Shown here piece after piece: positions 53,347 to 61,597 of a DNA stretch of 64,000 nt. Positions within the stretch are counted from its first letter, which is position 1. Each line of letters opens with the position of its first letter. Below the pieces are notes generated by a model. That model was not told the origin of the DNA. It was given only the letters and a program-made list of their open reading frames with translations, and ran no database searches. Origin of the DNA: Streptomyces sp. NBC_00224 (GTDB lineage: Bacteria; Actinomycetota; Actinomycetes; Streptomycetales; Streptomycetaceae); NCBI RefSeq assembly GCF_041435195.1, contig NZ_CP108106.1:5247501-5311500 (forward strand). Reading direction: 5' to 3'. A program made the position numbers and the translations under genes.

Positions 53347-53397
53347 GGCTGGTCGCGCGGTTCCCCGCGCCCCTGAGGGGCACGGGGAACCGCGACC
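53347..53397. repeat. intergenic repeat hairpin with paired changes, copy 6
   Basis: The left arm (53347-53374) is the core with one change, CGCGCGGTTCC for CGCGCAGTTCC. The right arm (53376-53397) carries the matching change, GGAACCGCG for GGAACTGCG, so pairing is kept. The arms are one base apart here, making a near-perfect long palindrome 43 nt after the histidine phosphatase gene. Confidence 0.8.
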
Positions 53398-53544
53398 CCC
53401 TCGTCGCCCTGCGTAGACCGAATCTGACGACCCGTACGATTTGCGAAGATTTGTGCGACTGTACGGAACCATCGCACGCTCACAGGCATCTCATCTGATG
53501 TCCACAGGGCTGTGGCCGGTGTGGACACCGGGGACGACGATGCG

Positions 53545-54798
53545 ATGGGGACGAACGGTATGCGTGGGATCAGTCGAAGGGGAATGCTCGGGCTGGGACT
53601 CGGGGCCGCCGCGGCGGTCGGTGTGGCCGGTTGCGGCGGCGACGACTCGGGCGGCGGCAAGGCCGGTAGCGGCGACGGCAACGGCAAGGGCGCCCAGGGC
53701 TCCGGCAAGAAGGCGGACGCCAAGCTCATCGGCGACGGCTCCACCGCCGACACCGGCAAGCAGCCGCACCAGCCCCCCAAGCCCGTCCCCCTCGAACCCG
53801 GCCAGACCCCGCCGCAGTTCGTGGTCTTCTCCTGGGACGGCGCCGGCGAGGTCGGCAACGGCCTCTTCCCGCGCTTCCTGGACCTCGCCAAGAACCACGG
53901 CGCCTCGATGACCTTCTTCCTCTCCGGGCTGTATCTGCTGCCCGAGTCGAAGAAGCGGCTCTACCACCCGCCGAACAGCAAGGTCGGCGCCTCGGACATC
54001 GGCTACCTCACCGACGACCACGTCAAGGCGACCCTCACCAATGTGCGCCGGGCCTGGAACGAGGGCCATGAGATAGGCACGCACTTCAACGGGCACTTCT
54101 GCTCCGGCCAGGGCGACGTCGCCAAGTGGACCCCGGCCCAGTGGCAGAGCGAGATCGACCAGGCGATGTCGTTCGTGACCAACTGGAAGACGAACACCGG
54201 CTGGACCGACGAGGACCCGCTGCCCTTCGACTACAAGCGCGAGCTCATCGGCGGCCGCACCCCGTGTCTGCGCGGCCAGGACAACCTGCTGCCGACCGCG
54301 CAGAAGCTCGGCTGGCGCTACGACGCCTCCTCGCCCGGCGGCACCCAGGTCTGGCCGGTCAAGCGGCACGGCCTGTGGGACCTGCCCCTCCAGGCGATCC
54401 CCTTCCCCGGGCACTCCTTCGAGGTCCTCTCGATGGACTACAACATCCTCGCCAACCAGTCGAAGAATTCGACCAAGGCGCCGCCGGCGAACTACCCGGG
54501 CTGGCGCAAGCAGGCCGCCCAGGCGTATCTCAAGGGATTCACGCGTGCGTACGAGTCGAATCGCGCGCCGTTCTACATAGGCAACCACTTCGAGCAGTGG
54601 AACGGCGGCATCTACATGGACGCCGTCGAGGAGGCCCTGAAGGGGATGGCGGGCAAGAAGGACGTGCGCCTGGTCTCCTTCCGGCAGTACTGCGACTGGC
54701 TCGACGTCCAGGACCCGAAGGTGCTGGCGAAGCTTCGTACGCTGGGGGTCGGCCAGAAGCCCGCCGGTGGCTGGAACACGTTCCTCCAGCAGGCGTGA
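53545..54798 (+). CDS. polysaccharide deacetylase-like lipoprotein
   Basis: 417-aa exported protein. The N-terminus has a twin-arginine-like SRRGMLGLGLG (Arg11-Arg12) and a lipobox ending in Cys30 (GVAGCGGDD), so it is probably a Tat-exported lipoprotein. A Gly/Lys-rich linker leads to a NodB-like domain (about 88-410): FVVFSWDGAG holds the metal Asp, and GTHFNGHF the His-x-x-x-His pair. Activity on a cell-wall or capsular sugar is inferred. ATG 53545 was preferred to GTG 53512 for spacing, but the start is uncertain. The ccs operon follows. Confidence 0.75.
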   Translation: MGTNGMRGISRRGMLGLGLGAAAAVGVAGCGGDDSGGGKAGSGDGNGKGAQGSGKKADAKLIGDGSTADTGKQPHQPPKPVPLEPGQTPPQFVVFSWDGAGEVGNGLFPRFLDLAKNHGASMTFFLSGLYLLPESKKRLYHPPNSKVGASDIGYLTDDHVKATLTNVRRAWNEGHEIGTHFNGHFCSGQGDVAKWTPAQWQSEIDQAMSFVTNWKTNTGWTDEDPLPFDYKRELIGGRTPCLRGQDNLLPTAQKLGWRYDASSPGGTQVWPVKRHGLWDLPLQAIPFPGHSFEVLSMDYNILANQSKNSTKAPPANYPGWRKQAAQAYLKGFTRAYESNRAPFYIGNHFEQWNGGIYMDAVEEALKGMAGKKDVRLVSFRQYCDWLDVQDPKVLAKLRTLGVGQKPAGGWNTFLQQA

Positions 54799-54899
54799 GC
54801 AGCGGGCGGCGCGGTTCTTTAGGCGGTCTTGACAAGGGTCTTTACGGGCACTCAGGGGGGTGCCCAAGATCCCCCAAACGGTCATGCGAAACTTTTCAC

Positions 54900-55508
54900 A
54901 TGTCCGTGAGCCCTGCCCTTCCCCGTCGCCGCGCCTTCCTGCTGGTCACGGCAGTCGCGGCCACCGGTGCGCTGACCCTCACGTCGTGCGGCTCCGGTGG
55001 CACGTCCGGCGGCTCGGGCGACACCAAGTTCGTCACCGGCACCGGCGGCATCTCCACCGTCGCCAAGAGCGGCCGGCACGCCGCGCCAAAGCTCTCCGGC
55101 GAGACCGTCGACGGCAAGCAGTTCGACGTCGCCGATCTCAAGGGCAAGGTCGTCGTGCTGAATGTGTGGGGCTCGTGGTGCGCGCCCTGCCGGGCCGAGG
55201 CGCCCTATCTCAGCAAGGTCGCCAAGGAAACCCGCTCGAAGGGCGTCGAGTTCGTGGGAATCAATACCCGCGACACCGACAAGGGCCCGGCCGTCGCGTT
55301 CGAGAAGCAATTCGACGCGGACTATCCGAGTCTCTACGACCCGATCGGCAAGCTCATTCTCCGCTTCCCGAAGGGAAGCCTGAATCCGCAGGCCATTCCG
55401 TCGACGATCGTGCTCGACAAGGACGGAAAGATCGCGGCCCGGGCGCTGATGGCGCTCGACGACAAGAAGCTCCACCAGATGATCGACCCGCTGATCGCGG
55501 AGAAGTGA
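54900..55508 (+). CDS. resA: thiol-disulfide oxidoreductase ResA/TlpA family lipoprotein
   Basis: 202-aa membrane-anchored thioredoxin. A signal peptide ends with a lipobox at Cys30 (LTLTSCGSGG). The redox pair is Cys94-Ala-Pro-Cys97 in WGSWCAPCRAE, and the cis-Pro is in NPQAIPSTIVLD. It should reduce the haem-binding CXXC of apocytochrome c outside the membrane, with electrons passed by CcdA, encoded next (4-nt gap). No clear ribosome binding site is seen. Confidence 0.92.
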   Translation: MSVSPALPRRRAFLLVTAVAATGALTLTSCGSGGTSGGSGDTKFVTGTGGISTVAKSGRHAAPKLSGETVDGKQFDVADLKGKVVVLNVWGSWCAPCRAEAPYLSKVAKETRSKGVEFVGINTRDTDKGPAVAFEKQFDADYPSLYDPIGKLILRFPKGSLNPQAIPSTIVLDKDGKIAARALMALDDKKLHQMIDPLIAEK

Positions 55509-55512
55509 TTCC

Positions 55513-56313
55513 GTGGACGCGTCCCTGACCGCACTCGCCGCGCAGTCGACACTCGCCGCCCAGGCGACGCCCGGCGTCAACGACACGGTCCTGAGCGGGG
55601 CCCTGCTCGTCGCCCTGCCGGTGGCCGTGCTCGGCGGGCTGATCTCGTTCTTCTCGCCCTGCGTCCTGCCGCTGGTGCCCGGCTACCTCAGTTACGTGAC
55701 GGGGGTCACCGGCACCGATCTCGCCGAGGCCAAGCGCGGCCGGATGGTCGCCGGGGCGAGTCTGTTCGTCCTCGGGTTCACCGCCGTCTTCGTCTCCGGC
55801 GGGGCCCTCTTCGGCTTCTTCGGCCAGACGCTCCAGGACCACAACGGCACGCTCTCCAAGATCCTCGGCGTGCTGATGATCCTTATGGGCGTCTTCTTCA
55901 TGGGCATGATGCCCTGGCTCACGCAGCGCGAATTCCGGTTCCACAAGCGGCCGGTGACCGGGCTCGCGGGGGCGCCGATACTGGGCGCCCTCTTCGGCGT
56001 CGGCTGGACGCCGTGTCTGGGGCCGACGCTCACCTCGGTGAACGTGCTGGCCATGGACCAGGCGAGCGCCGGCCGCGGAGCCATACTGACCGTCGCCTAC
56101 TGCGTCGGTCTCGGACTGCCGTTCGTGCTGGCGGCGGTCGCCTTCCGCAAGGCCCTCGGCGCCTTCGGCTGGGTGAAGCGGCACTATGCGTGGGTGATGC
56201 GCACCGGAGGCGTGATGATGATCGCTACCGGTCTGCTGCTGCTCACCGGGGCCTGGGCGGAGCTCATCCAGCAGGTGCAGGTGTGGTCCAACGGCTTCCA
56301 GGTGGGTGTCTGA
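55513..56313 (+). CDS. ccdA: cytochrome c biogenesis protein CcdA
   Basis: 266-aa membrane protein with about six helices. The two redox cysteines lie in membrane segments: FFSPCVLPLVPGYLSY near residue 50 and GVGWTPCLGPTLTSV near 173. It carries electrons from cytoplasmic thioredoxin to ResA across the membrane. GTG 55513 follows resA by 4 nt. Next is resB after 2 nt, so all four genes form one operon. Confidence 0.94.
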   Translation: MDASLTALAAQSTLAAQATPGVNDTVLSGALLVALPVAVLGGLISFFSPCVLPLVPGYLSYVTGVTGTDLAEAKRGRMVAGASLFVLGFTAVFVSGGALFGFFGQTLQDHNGTLSKILGVLMILMGVFFMGMMPWLTQREFRFHKRPVTGLAGAPILGALFGVGWTPCLGPTLTSVNVLAMDQASAGRGAILTVAYCVGLGLPFVLAAVAFRKALGAFGWVKRHYAWVMRTGGVMMIATGLLLLTGAWAELIQQVQVWSNGFQVGV

Positions 56314-56315
56314 AC

Positions 56316-58100
56316 ATGAGCAAGACCGAAGCGGCCCCGGAAGAGGCGCCGCGCAAGGCGAACCGGTCGCCGGCGGGGGAACCGGCCGAGGCAGCTGCCC
56401 AGCAGCGGGCCGCCGACGAGCGGGACCTCGGCGCGGCCGGGTCGCAGCTCTCCACGGCCCCGACCGAGGACCTCTCCAGCGGCCCGGTCGGCATCGGCGT
56501 GCTCGGCTGGGTGCGCTGGTTCTGGCGCCAGCTGACCTCGATGCGGGTCGCCCTCGTCCTGCTGCTGCTGCTCTCCCTCGGCTCGATCCCCGGCTCGCTG
56601 ATCCCGCAGACGAATGTGGACGAGCTGAAGGTCGCCGACTTCCAGAAGCGGCACGACACGATCTCGCCGATCTACGAGAAGCTCGGCATGTTCCACGTCT
56701 ACAGCTCGGTGTGGTTCTCCGCGATCTACATCCTGCTGTTCGTCTCCCTCATCGGCTGCATCGTCCCGCGCACCTGGCAGTTCGTCGGCCAGCTGCGCGG
56801 CCGCCCGCCGGGCGCGCCCCGGATGCTGACCCGGCTGCCCGCGTACACCACGTGGCGCACCGAGGCCGAGCCCGAGCAGGTGCGCGCGGCCGCCGCGGCG
56901 ATGCTGAAGAAGCGCCGCTTCCGTACGCACGTCGTCGGGGACGCGGTCGCCGCGGAGAAGGGCTACCTCCGCGAGGCCGGGAACCTGATCTTCCATGTCT
57001 CGCTGATCCTGATCCTGGTGGCGTTCGCCGTCGGCCAGCTCTTCAAGTCCGAGGGCGGCAAGCTGATCGTCCAGGGCGACGGGTTCTCCAACACCCTCAC
57101 CCAGTACGACGACTTCAAGTCCGGCTCGCTGTTCAAGACGGACGACCTCGCGCCGTTCAGCTTCACGCTGGACCGCTTCGACGCCACGTACGAGCGCAGC
57201 GGGCCCAACCTCGGCACCGCCCGCGAGTTCGTCGCGCACGTCACCTACTCCGAGGGCGCCGACGGCAAGCCGCGGAAGAAGGCCATCGAGGTCAACAAGC
57301 CGCTCGTGGTCGACGGCTCCAAGGTCTACCTCCTGGCCCACGGCTATGCGCCGACCGTCACCGTCAAGGACGGCCGCGGCAAGGTCGTCTTCCACGGCGC
57401 GGTGCCGCTGCTGCCCATCGACAACAACATCTCCTCCAGCGGCGCGATCAAGGTGTACGACGGCTACACCGACGCCAAGGGCAAGTGGGACCAGCTGGGC
57501 TTCGCCGCGTTCTTCGTGCCGACCTACGGCGGCAAGGGCAACGGGACGATGTTCTCCCAGTTCCCGGCGCTGGACTTCCCCGTCCTCAACGTCGGCGCGT
57601 ACCACGGAAGCCTCGGGGTCAACTCCGGGCTGCCGCAGAACGTGTACCAGCTCGACACCGACAAGATGAAGCCGTTCAAGGACGACCAGGGCAAGGTCCT
57701 CAAGAAGACCCTGCTGCCCGGCGAGACGCTGTCCCTTCCCGAGGGCGCCGGGTCGATCACCTTCGACAAGGACATCAAGCAGTGGGCGAGCTTCCAGATC
57801 TCCCAGCAGCCGGGCAACAACCTCGCCCTGGCCGGCTCGGCCCTGGCGATCGCGGGCCTGGCCGGCTCGCTGTTCATCCAGCGGCGCCGGGTGTGGGTCC
57901 GCGCCGTACCCGGTAAGGACGGCGTCACCGTCGTCGAGATGGCGGGGCTTGGGCGGAGCGAGTCCGCGAAGCTCCCCGAGGAGCTGGCCGATCTCGCGGT
58001 CACGCTCATTCCAGAGGCGCCGACCGCGCCTGATCCCGCACCTGAGCCCGCCAGGGACCAGGTGGCAGAACCTGCCGAAGCTGAAGGGGCCGAGAAGTGA
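56316..58100 (+). CDS. resB: cytochrome c biogenesis protein ResB (Ccs1)
   Basis: 594-aa subunit of the System II haem ligase. The charged cytoplasmic N-terminus (about 1-70) is followed by three membrane helices (VALVLLLLLSLGSIPGSLIP, SAIYILLFVSLIGCIVPRTW, LIFHVSLILILVAFAVGQLF), a large outside domain (about 245-500) and a fourth helix (ALAGSALAIAGLAGSLFIQ). A Pro/Glu-rich tail ends the protein. With CcsB it moves haem out and attaches it to apocytochrome c. The stop overlaps the ccsB start (GTGA). Confidence 0.94.
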   Translation: MSKTEAAPEEAPRKANRSPAGEPAEAAAQQRAADERDLGAAGSQLSTAPTEDLSSGPVGIGVLGWVRWFWRQLTSMRVALVLLLLLSLGSIPGSLIPQTNVDELKVADFQKRHDTISPIYEKLGMFHVYSSVWFSAIYILLFVSLIGCIVPRTWQFVGQLRGRPPGAPRMLTRLPAYTTWRTEAEPEQVRAAAAAMLKKRRFRTHVVGDAVAAEKGYLREAGNLIFHVSLILILVAFAVGQLFKSEGGKLIVQGDGFSNTLTQYDDFKSGSLFKTDDLAPFSFTLDRFDATYERSGPNLGTAREFVAHVTYSEGADGKPRKKAIEVNKPLVVDGSKVYLLAHGYAPTVTVKDGRGKVVFHGAVPLLPIDNNISSSGAIKVYDGYTDAKGKWDQLGFAAFFVPTYGGKGNGTMFSQFPALDFPVLNVGAYHGSLGVNSGLPQNVYQLDTDKMKPFKDDQGKVLKKTLLPGETLSLPEGAGSITFDKDIKQWASFQISQQPGNNLALAGSALAIAGLAGSLFIQRRRVWVRAVPGKDGVTVVEMAGLGRSESAKLPEELADLAVTLIPEAPTAPDPAPEPARDQVAEPAEAEGAEK

Positions 58101-59188
58101 TCCTCGCCGCCACAACCAACGAGAGCCTGGCGCACACCAGTAACTACCTGATCTATTCGGCGATGGCGGTCTATCTGCTGGCCTTCTTCGCGCACATGGC
58201 GGAGTGGATCCTCGGCAGCCGCAGCAAGGTCGCCCGCACGGCGGCCGCGCTCACCGCCGAGGCCGCGCAGGAGGACGGCGCCGGCACGGTGAAGGTGCAG
58301 GTCGCCAAGAAGGGCGGCGGCACCGCCGTACTGGAACGGCCCAAGGTCGTCACCCGCTCCTCGGCCGGCAACCGTGACGTGCCCGACGGGCCGGGCGCGG
58401 CCGCAGGCGATGTGAAGGGCGACCTCTACGGCCGTATCGCCGTGTCCTTCACCGTCCTCGCGTTCATCGTCGAGGCCTCCGGTGTGCTCACCCGCGCGCT
58501 CTCCGTGCAGCGGGCGCCGTGGGGCAACATGTACGAGTTCAACCTCACCTTCTCCACCGTCGCCGTCGGTGTGTACGTCACGCTCCTCGCGCTGAAGAAG
58601 AACGTGCGCTGGCTGGGCCTTCCGCTGGTCACCTCGGTCCTCCTCGACCTCGGCCTCGCTGTCACTGTCTTGTACACCGCCAGCGACCAGTTGGTTCCCG
58701 CCCTGCACTCGTACTGGCTGTGGATCCACGTCTCCACCGCGATCTTCTGCGGCGCGGTCTTCTACGTGGGCGCCGTCGCCACGGTGCTCTACCTCTTCCG
58801 GGACCGCTACGAGGCGAAGCTCGCGGAGGGCGGCAAGCCGGGCAACTTCGCCACCTCGGTCCTGGAGCGGCTGCCCGCCGCCGCCTCCCTGGACAAGTTC
58901 GCGTACCGGATCAACGCGGCGGTCTTCCCGCTCTGGACGTTCACGATCATCGCGGGCGCGATCTGGGCCGGCGACGCGTGGGGCCGCTACTGGGGCTGGG
59001 ACCCCAAGGAGGTCTGGTCCTTCATCACGTGGGTCGCGTACGCCTGCTACCTGCACGCGCGCGCCACGGCGGGCTGGAAGGGCCGCAAGGCCGCGACGCT
59101 GGCGCTGCTGGCCTTCGGTTGCTGGCTCTTCAACTACTACGGCGTCAACATCTTCGTGAACGGCAAGCACTCGTACGCGGGCGTGTAG
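58097..59188 (+). CDS. ccsB: cytochrome c biogenesis protein CcsB (CcsA family, haem ligase)
   Basis: 363-aa membrane protein with about eight helices. The haem-handling Trp-rich motif is WGRYWGWDPKEVWSFITW, and conserved histidines sit in HSYWLWIHVS and near the C-terminus (NGKHSYAGV). A cytoplasmic insertion (about 42-110) follows the first helix. It pairs with ResB. GTG 58097 overlaps the resB stop. This is the last gene of the operon; a 14-bp inverted repeat follows 46 nt later. Confidence 0.95.
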   Translation: MILAATTNESLAHTSNYLIYSAMAVYLLAFFAHMAEWILGSRSKVARTAAALTAEAAQEDGAGTVKVQVAKKGGGTAVLERPKVVTRSSAGNRDVPDGPGAAAGDVKGDLYGRIAVSFTVLAFIVEASGVLTRALSVQRAPWGNMYEFNLTFSTVAVGVYVTLLALKKNVRWLGLPLVTSVLLDLGLAVTVLYTASDQLVPALHSYWLWIHVSTAIFCGAVFYVGAVATVLYLFRDRYEAKLAEGGKPGNFATSVLERLPAAASLDKFAYRINAAVFPLWTFTIIAGAIWAGDAWGRYWGWDPKEVWSFITWVAYACYLHARATAGWKGRKAATLALLAFGCWLFNYYGVNIFVNGKHSYAGV

Positions 59189-59234
59189 CCCCCGCACCAC
59201 GGCGTGCGCGGGCGCCGCGCGCCCGTTCGGGTGA

Positions 59235-59275
59235 CACTGGTGCCATGACGGATGTGATCCTTCATGGCACCAGTG
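59235..59275 (+). promoter_or_regulatory. 14-bp inverted repeat enclosing a start codon
   Basis: CACTGGTGCCATGA (59235-59248) and its exact inverse TCATGGCACCAGTG (59262-59275) flank 13 nt. The ATG of the SRPBCC gene is part of the left arm. As RNA it would hide the start codon; it may also act as terminator of the ccs operon or as a DNA operator. GACACT at 59233-59238 is a weak -10 candidate, 6 nt before the ATG. Confidence 0.7.
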
Positions 59276-59754
59276 AGACCCACGACGGCGCCTGGCTCCT
59301 CCGCTACGAGGTTCATCTGCCCCACCCGCAGGAGCGGGTCTGGGCGGCCGTGGCCACCCCCGAGGGCCTGCCCGGGTGGCTCTGCGCGGCCGATGTGCTG
59401 GAGCCCCGGCTCGGCGGCGCGGTGACGCTGCGCTGGCTGAACGCGGACCCCGACAACGACACGGCGGTCCACTCCGGCCACGTCACGGCCTGGGACCCGG
59501 AGACCGTCGCCGAGTACACGGTCGACCTGCACGGCCGGATCCGCTTCCACCTGGAGCGCACGGGTCCCTCCGCGACGGTGCTGCGCTTCACCAACGAGTT
59601 CCCCGGCGACGACGCGCTGCGCCTGGACTGCCTGGCGGGCTGGCACAACCACTTCGAGTTCCTCGCGGACGCCCTGGAGGGCCGCCCGAAGGACTGGTCG
59701 ACGTGGTCGCCGGGGCAGTGGCAGAAGCTGCGGAACGCGTACGCGAGCGGCTAG
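59245..59754 (+). CDS. SRPBCC (AHSA1-like) family protein
   Basis: 169-aa protein of the START/SRPBCC ligand-binding fold (RYEVHLPHPQERVWAAVATPEGLPGWL, VTAWDPETVAEYTV, AGWHNHFEFLADALEG). Such proteins bind hydrophobic ligands or act like the Aha1 domain; no substrate can be named. The start codon lies in a perfect inverted repeat, which is unusual. The PLDc_N gene converges on it 23 nt downstream. Confidence 0.82.
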   Translation: MTDVILHGTSETHDGAWLLRYEVHLPHPQERVWAAVATPEGLPGWLCAADVLEPRLGGAVTLRWLNADPDNDTAVHSGHVTAWDPETVAEYTVDLHGRIRFHLERTGPSATVLRFTNEFPGDDALRLDCLAGWHNHFEFLADALEGRPKDWSTWSPGQWQKLRNAYASG

Positions 59755-59777
59755 GCGCGACTGGGCGCGACGCGGGC

Positions 59778-60056
59778 TCACTGCTTGGGGTCGTCGTCCT
59801 TGGGCCGGTTCAGGCTCGCCAGGAACTCCGGGTTGTCGTCCGGGGCCGTCCACGCGGGGCCCGGCGGCGTACGGCGCGGGCGGCCCGCGAACAGCCAGGC
59901 GACCGGGCCGACCAGCACCTCGCCGAAGAGCAGGATGATGATGACCCACACCACCTTGGGGAGGCCGCGGACCTCCTTCTCCGGGGTGTTCAGACAGTCG
60001 ATGAACGCGTAGATCCACAGCGCCAGGACCAGCAGGAACGGCAGATACCTGAGCAT
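59778..60056 (-). CDS. PLDc_N domain membrane protein
   Basis: 92-aa protein with two membrane helices (LPFLLVLALWIYAFIDCL and VVWVIIILLFGEVLVGPVAWLF), the pattern of the PLDc_N domain found at the front of cardiolipin synthases but here standing alone. The tail is polar and Pro/Asp-rich. It is divergent from the menaquinone genes (89 nt). Role unknown. Confidence 0.83.
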   Translation of the reverse strand: MLRYLPFLLVLALWIYAFIDCLNTPEKEVRGLPKVVWVIIILLFGEVLVGPVAWLFAGRPRRTPPGPAWTAPDDNPEFLASLNRPKDDDPKQ

Positions 60057-60145
60057 GTTCGGGTGGTCCCCCCAGGGAACGGCGGCGGGGCGTCCGGCAG
60101 CCCCGGTGACCGGCCCAGGGTAACCGGTGCCCGATACTTGACCCC

Positions 60146-61597
60146 ATGGCTTACGACGATCTTCGCTCGCTCCTCCGGGCGCTGGAGCGCGAGGGCGACC
60201 TCATCCGTATCAAGGCCGAAGTCGACCCGTACCTGGAGGTCGGGGAGATCGTCGACCGCGTCAACAAGGCCGGCGGGCCCGCGCTCCTCTTCGAGAACGT
60301 CAAGGGCGCCGCCATGCCCCTGGCCATGAACGTCTACGGCACGGACCGGCGGCTCCTCAAGGCCCTCGGACTCAAGTCGTACGAGGAGATCAGCGAGAAG
60401 ATCGGCGGGCTGCTCAAGCCCGAGCTCCCGCACGGCTTCGTCGGCGTGCGCGAGGCCTTCGGCAAGCTCGGCTCGATGGTCCACGTCCCGCCGAAGAAGG
60501 TGAAGGACGCCCCGGTCCAGGAGGTCGTCCTCACCGGCGACGACGTCGACCTGGAGCAGCTGCCCGCGCTGTTCACCTGGCCGGAGGACGGCGGGTCCTT
60601 CTTCAACCTGGGGCTCACCCACACCAAGCACCCCGAGACGGGCGTGCGCAACCTCGGGCTCTACCGGCTCCAGCGCCACGACAAGCGCACCATCGGCATG
60701 CACTGGCAGATCCACAAGGACAGCCGCAACCACTACGCCGTGGCGGCCAAGAAGGGCGAGCGGCTGCCCGTCGCGATCGCCTTCGGCTGCCCGCCCGCCG
60801 TCACGTACGCCTCCACCGCGCCGCTCCCCGGCGACATGGACGAGTACATGCTTGCCGGGTTCATCCAGGGCAAGCGCGTCGAGATGGTCGACTGCAAGAC
60901 CGTGCCGCTCCAGGTCCCGGCGCACGCCGAGGTCGTCATCGAGGGGTGGCTGGAGCCCGGCGAGATGCTGCCCGAGGGGCCGTTCGGGGACCACACCGGC
61001 TTCTACACGCCGCAGGAGCCGTTCCCGGCGCTCACCATCGACTGTGTGACCATGCGCCGGCGCCCGCTGCTCCAGTCCATCGTCGTGGGGCGGCCCCCGA
61101 CCGAGGACGGGCCACTCGGCCGCGCCACCGAGCGGTTCTTCCTGCCGCTCCTCAAGGTGATCGTGCCGGACATCGTGGACTACCACCTGCCGGAGTCCGG
61201 CGGCTTCCACAACTGCGCGATCGTCTCGATCGAGAAGAAGTACCCCAAGCACGCGCAGAAGGTGATGCACGCGATCTGGGGAGCGCACATGATGTCGCTC
61301 ACCAAGCTCATCGTGGTCGTCGACGCCGACTGCGATGTGCACAACCTGCACGAGGTGTCCTGGCGGGCCCTCGGCAACACCGACTACGCCCGTGACCTGA
61401 CCGTCGTCGAGGGGCCGGTCGACCACCTCGACCACGCCTCGTACCAGCAGTTCTGGGGCGGCAAGGCGGGGATCGACGCGACCGCGAAGTGGCCCGAGGA
61501 GGGCTACACCCGGGACGGCGGCTGGCCGCACATGGTCGAGTCGGACCCGGACACGGCGGCGAAGGTCGACCGCCGCTGGAAGGAGTACGGGCTCTAG
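60146..61597 (+). CDS. mqnL: UbiD-family decarboxylase of menaquinone synthesis
   Basis: 483-aa decarboxylase of the UbiD family, which uses prenylated FMN. Visible blocks are EGWLEPGEMLPEGPFGDHTGFY (first 20 residues typical), GGSFFNLGLTHTKHPETG and the VVDADCDVHNLHEV end of the core. In the futalosine route the UbiD/UbiX pair removes the carboxylate of the prenylated naphthoate. GATACT at 60133-60138 lies 7 nt before the ATG, so the mRNA may be leaderless. It overlaps the prenyltransferase gene by 1 nt. The symbol is given from memory of the S. coelicolor cluster. Confidence 0.88.
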   Translation: MAYDDLRSLLRALEREGDLIRIKAEVDPYLEVGEIVDRVNKAGGPALLFENVKGAAMPLAMNVYGTDRRLLKALGLKSYEEISEKIGGLLKPELPHGFVGVREAFGKLGSMVHVPPKKVKDAPVQEVVLTGDDVDLEQLPALFTWPEDGGSFFNLGLTHTKHPETGVRNLGLYRLQRHDKRTIGMHWQIHKDSRNHYAVAAKKGERLPVAIAFGCPPAVTYASTAPLPGDMDEYMLAGFIQGKRVEMVDCKTVPLQVPAHAEVVIEGWLEPGEMLPEGPFGDHTGFYTPQEPFPALTIDCVTMRRRPLLQSIVVGRPPTEDGPLGRATERFFLPLLKVIVPDIVDYHLPESGGFHNCAIVSIEKKYPKHAQKVMHAIWGAHMMSLTKLIVVVDADCDVHNLHEVSWRALGNTDYARDLTVVEGPVDHLDHASYQQFWGGKAGIDATAKWPEEGYTRDGGWPHMVESDPDTAAKVDRRWKEYGL

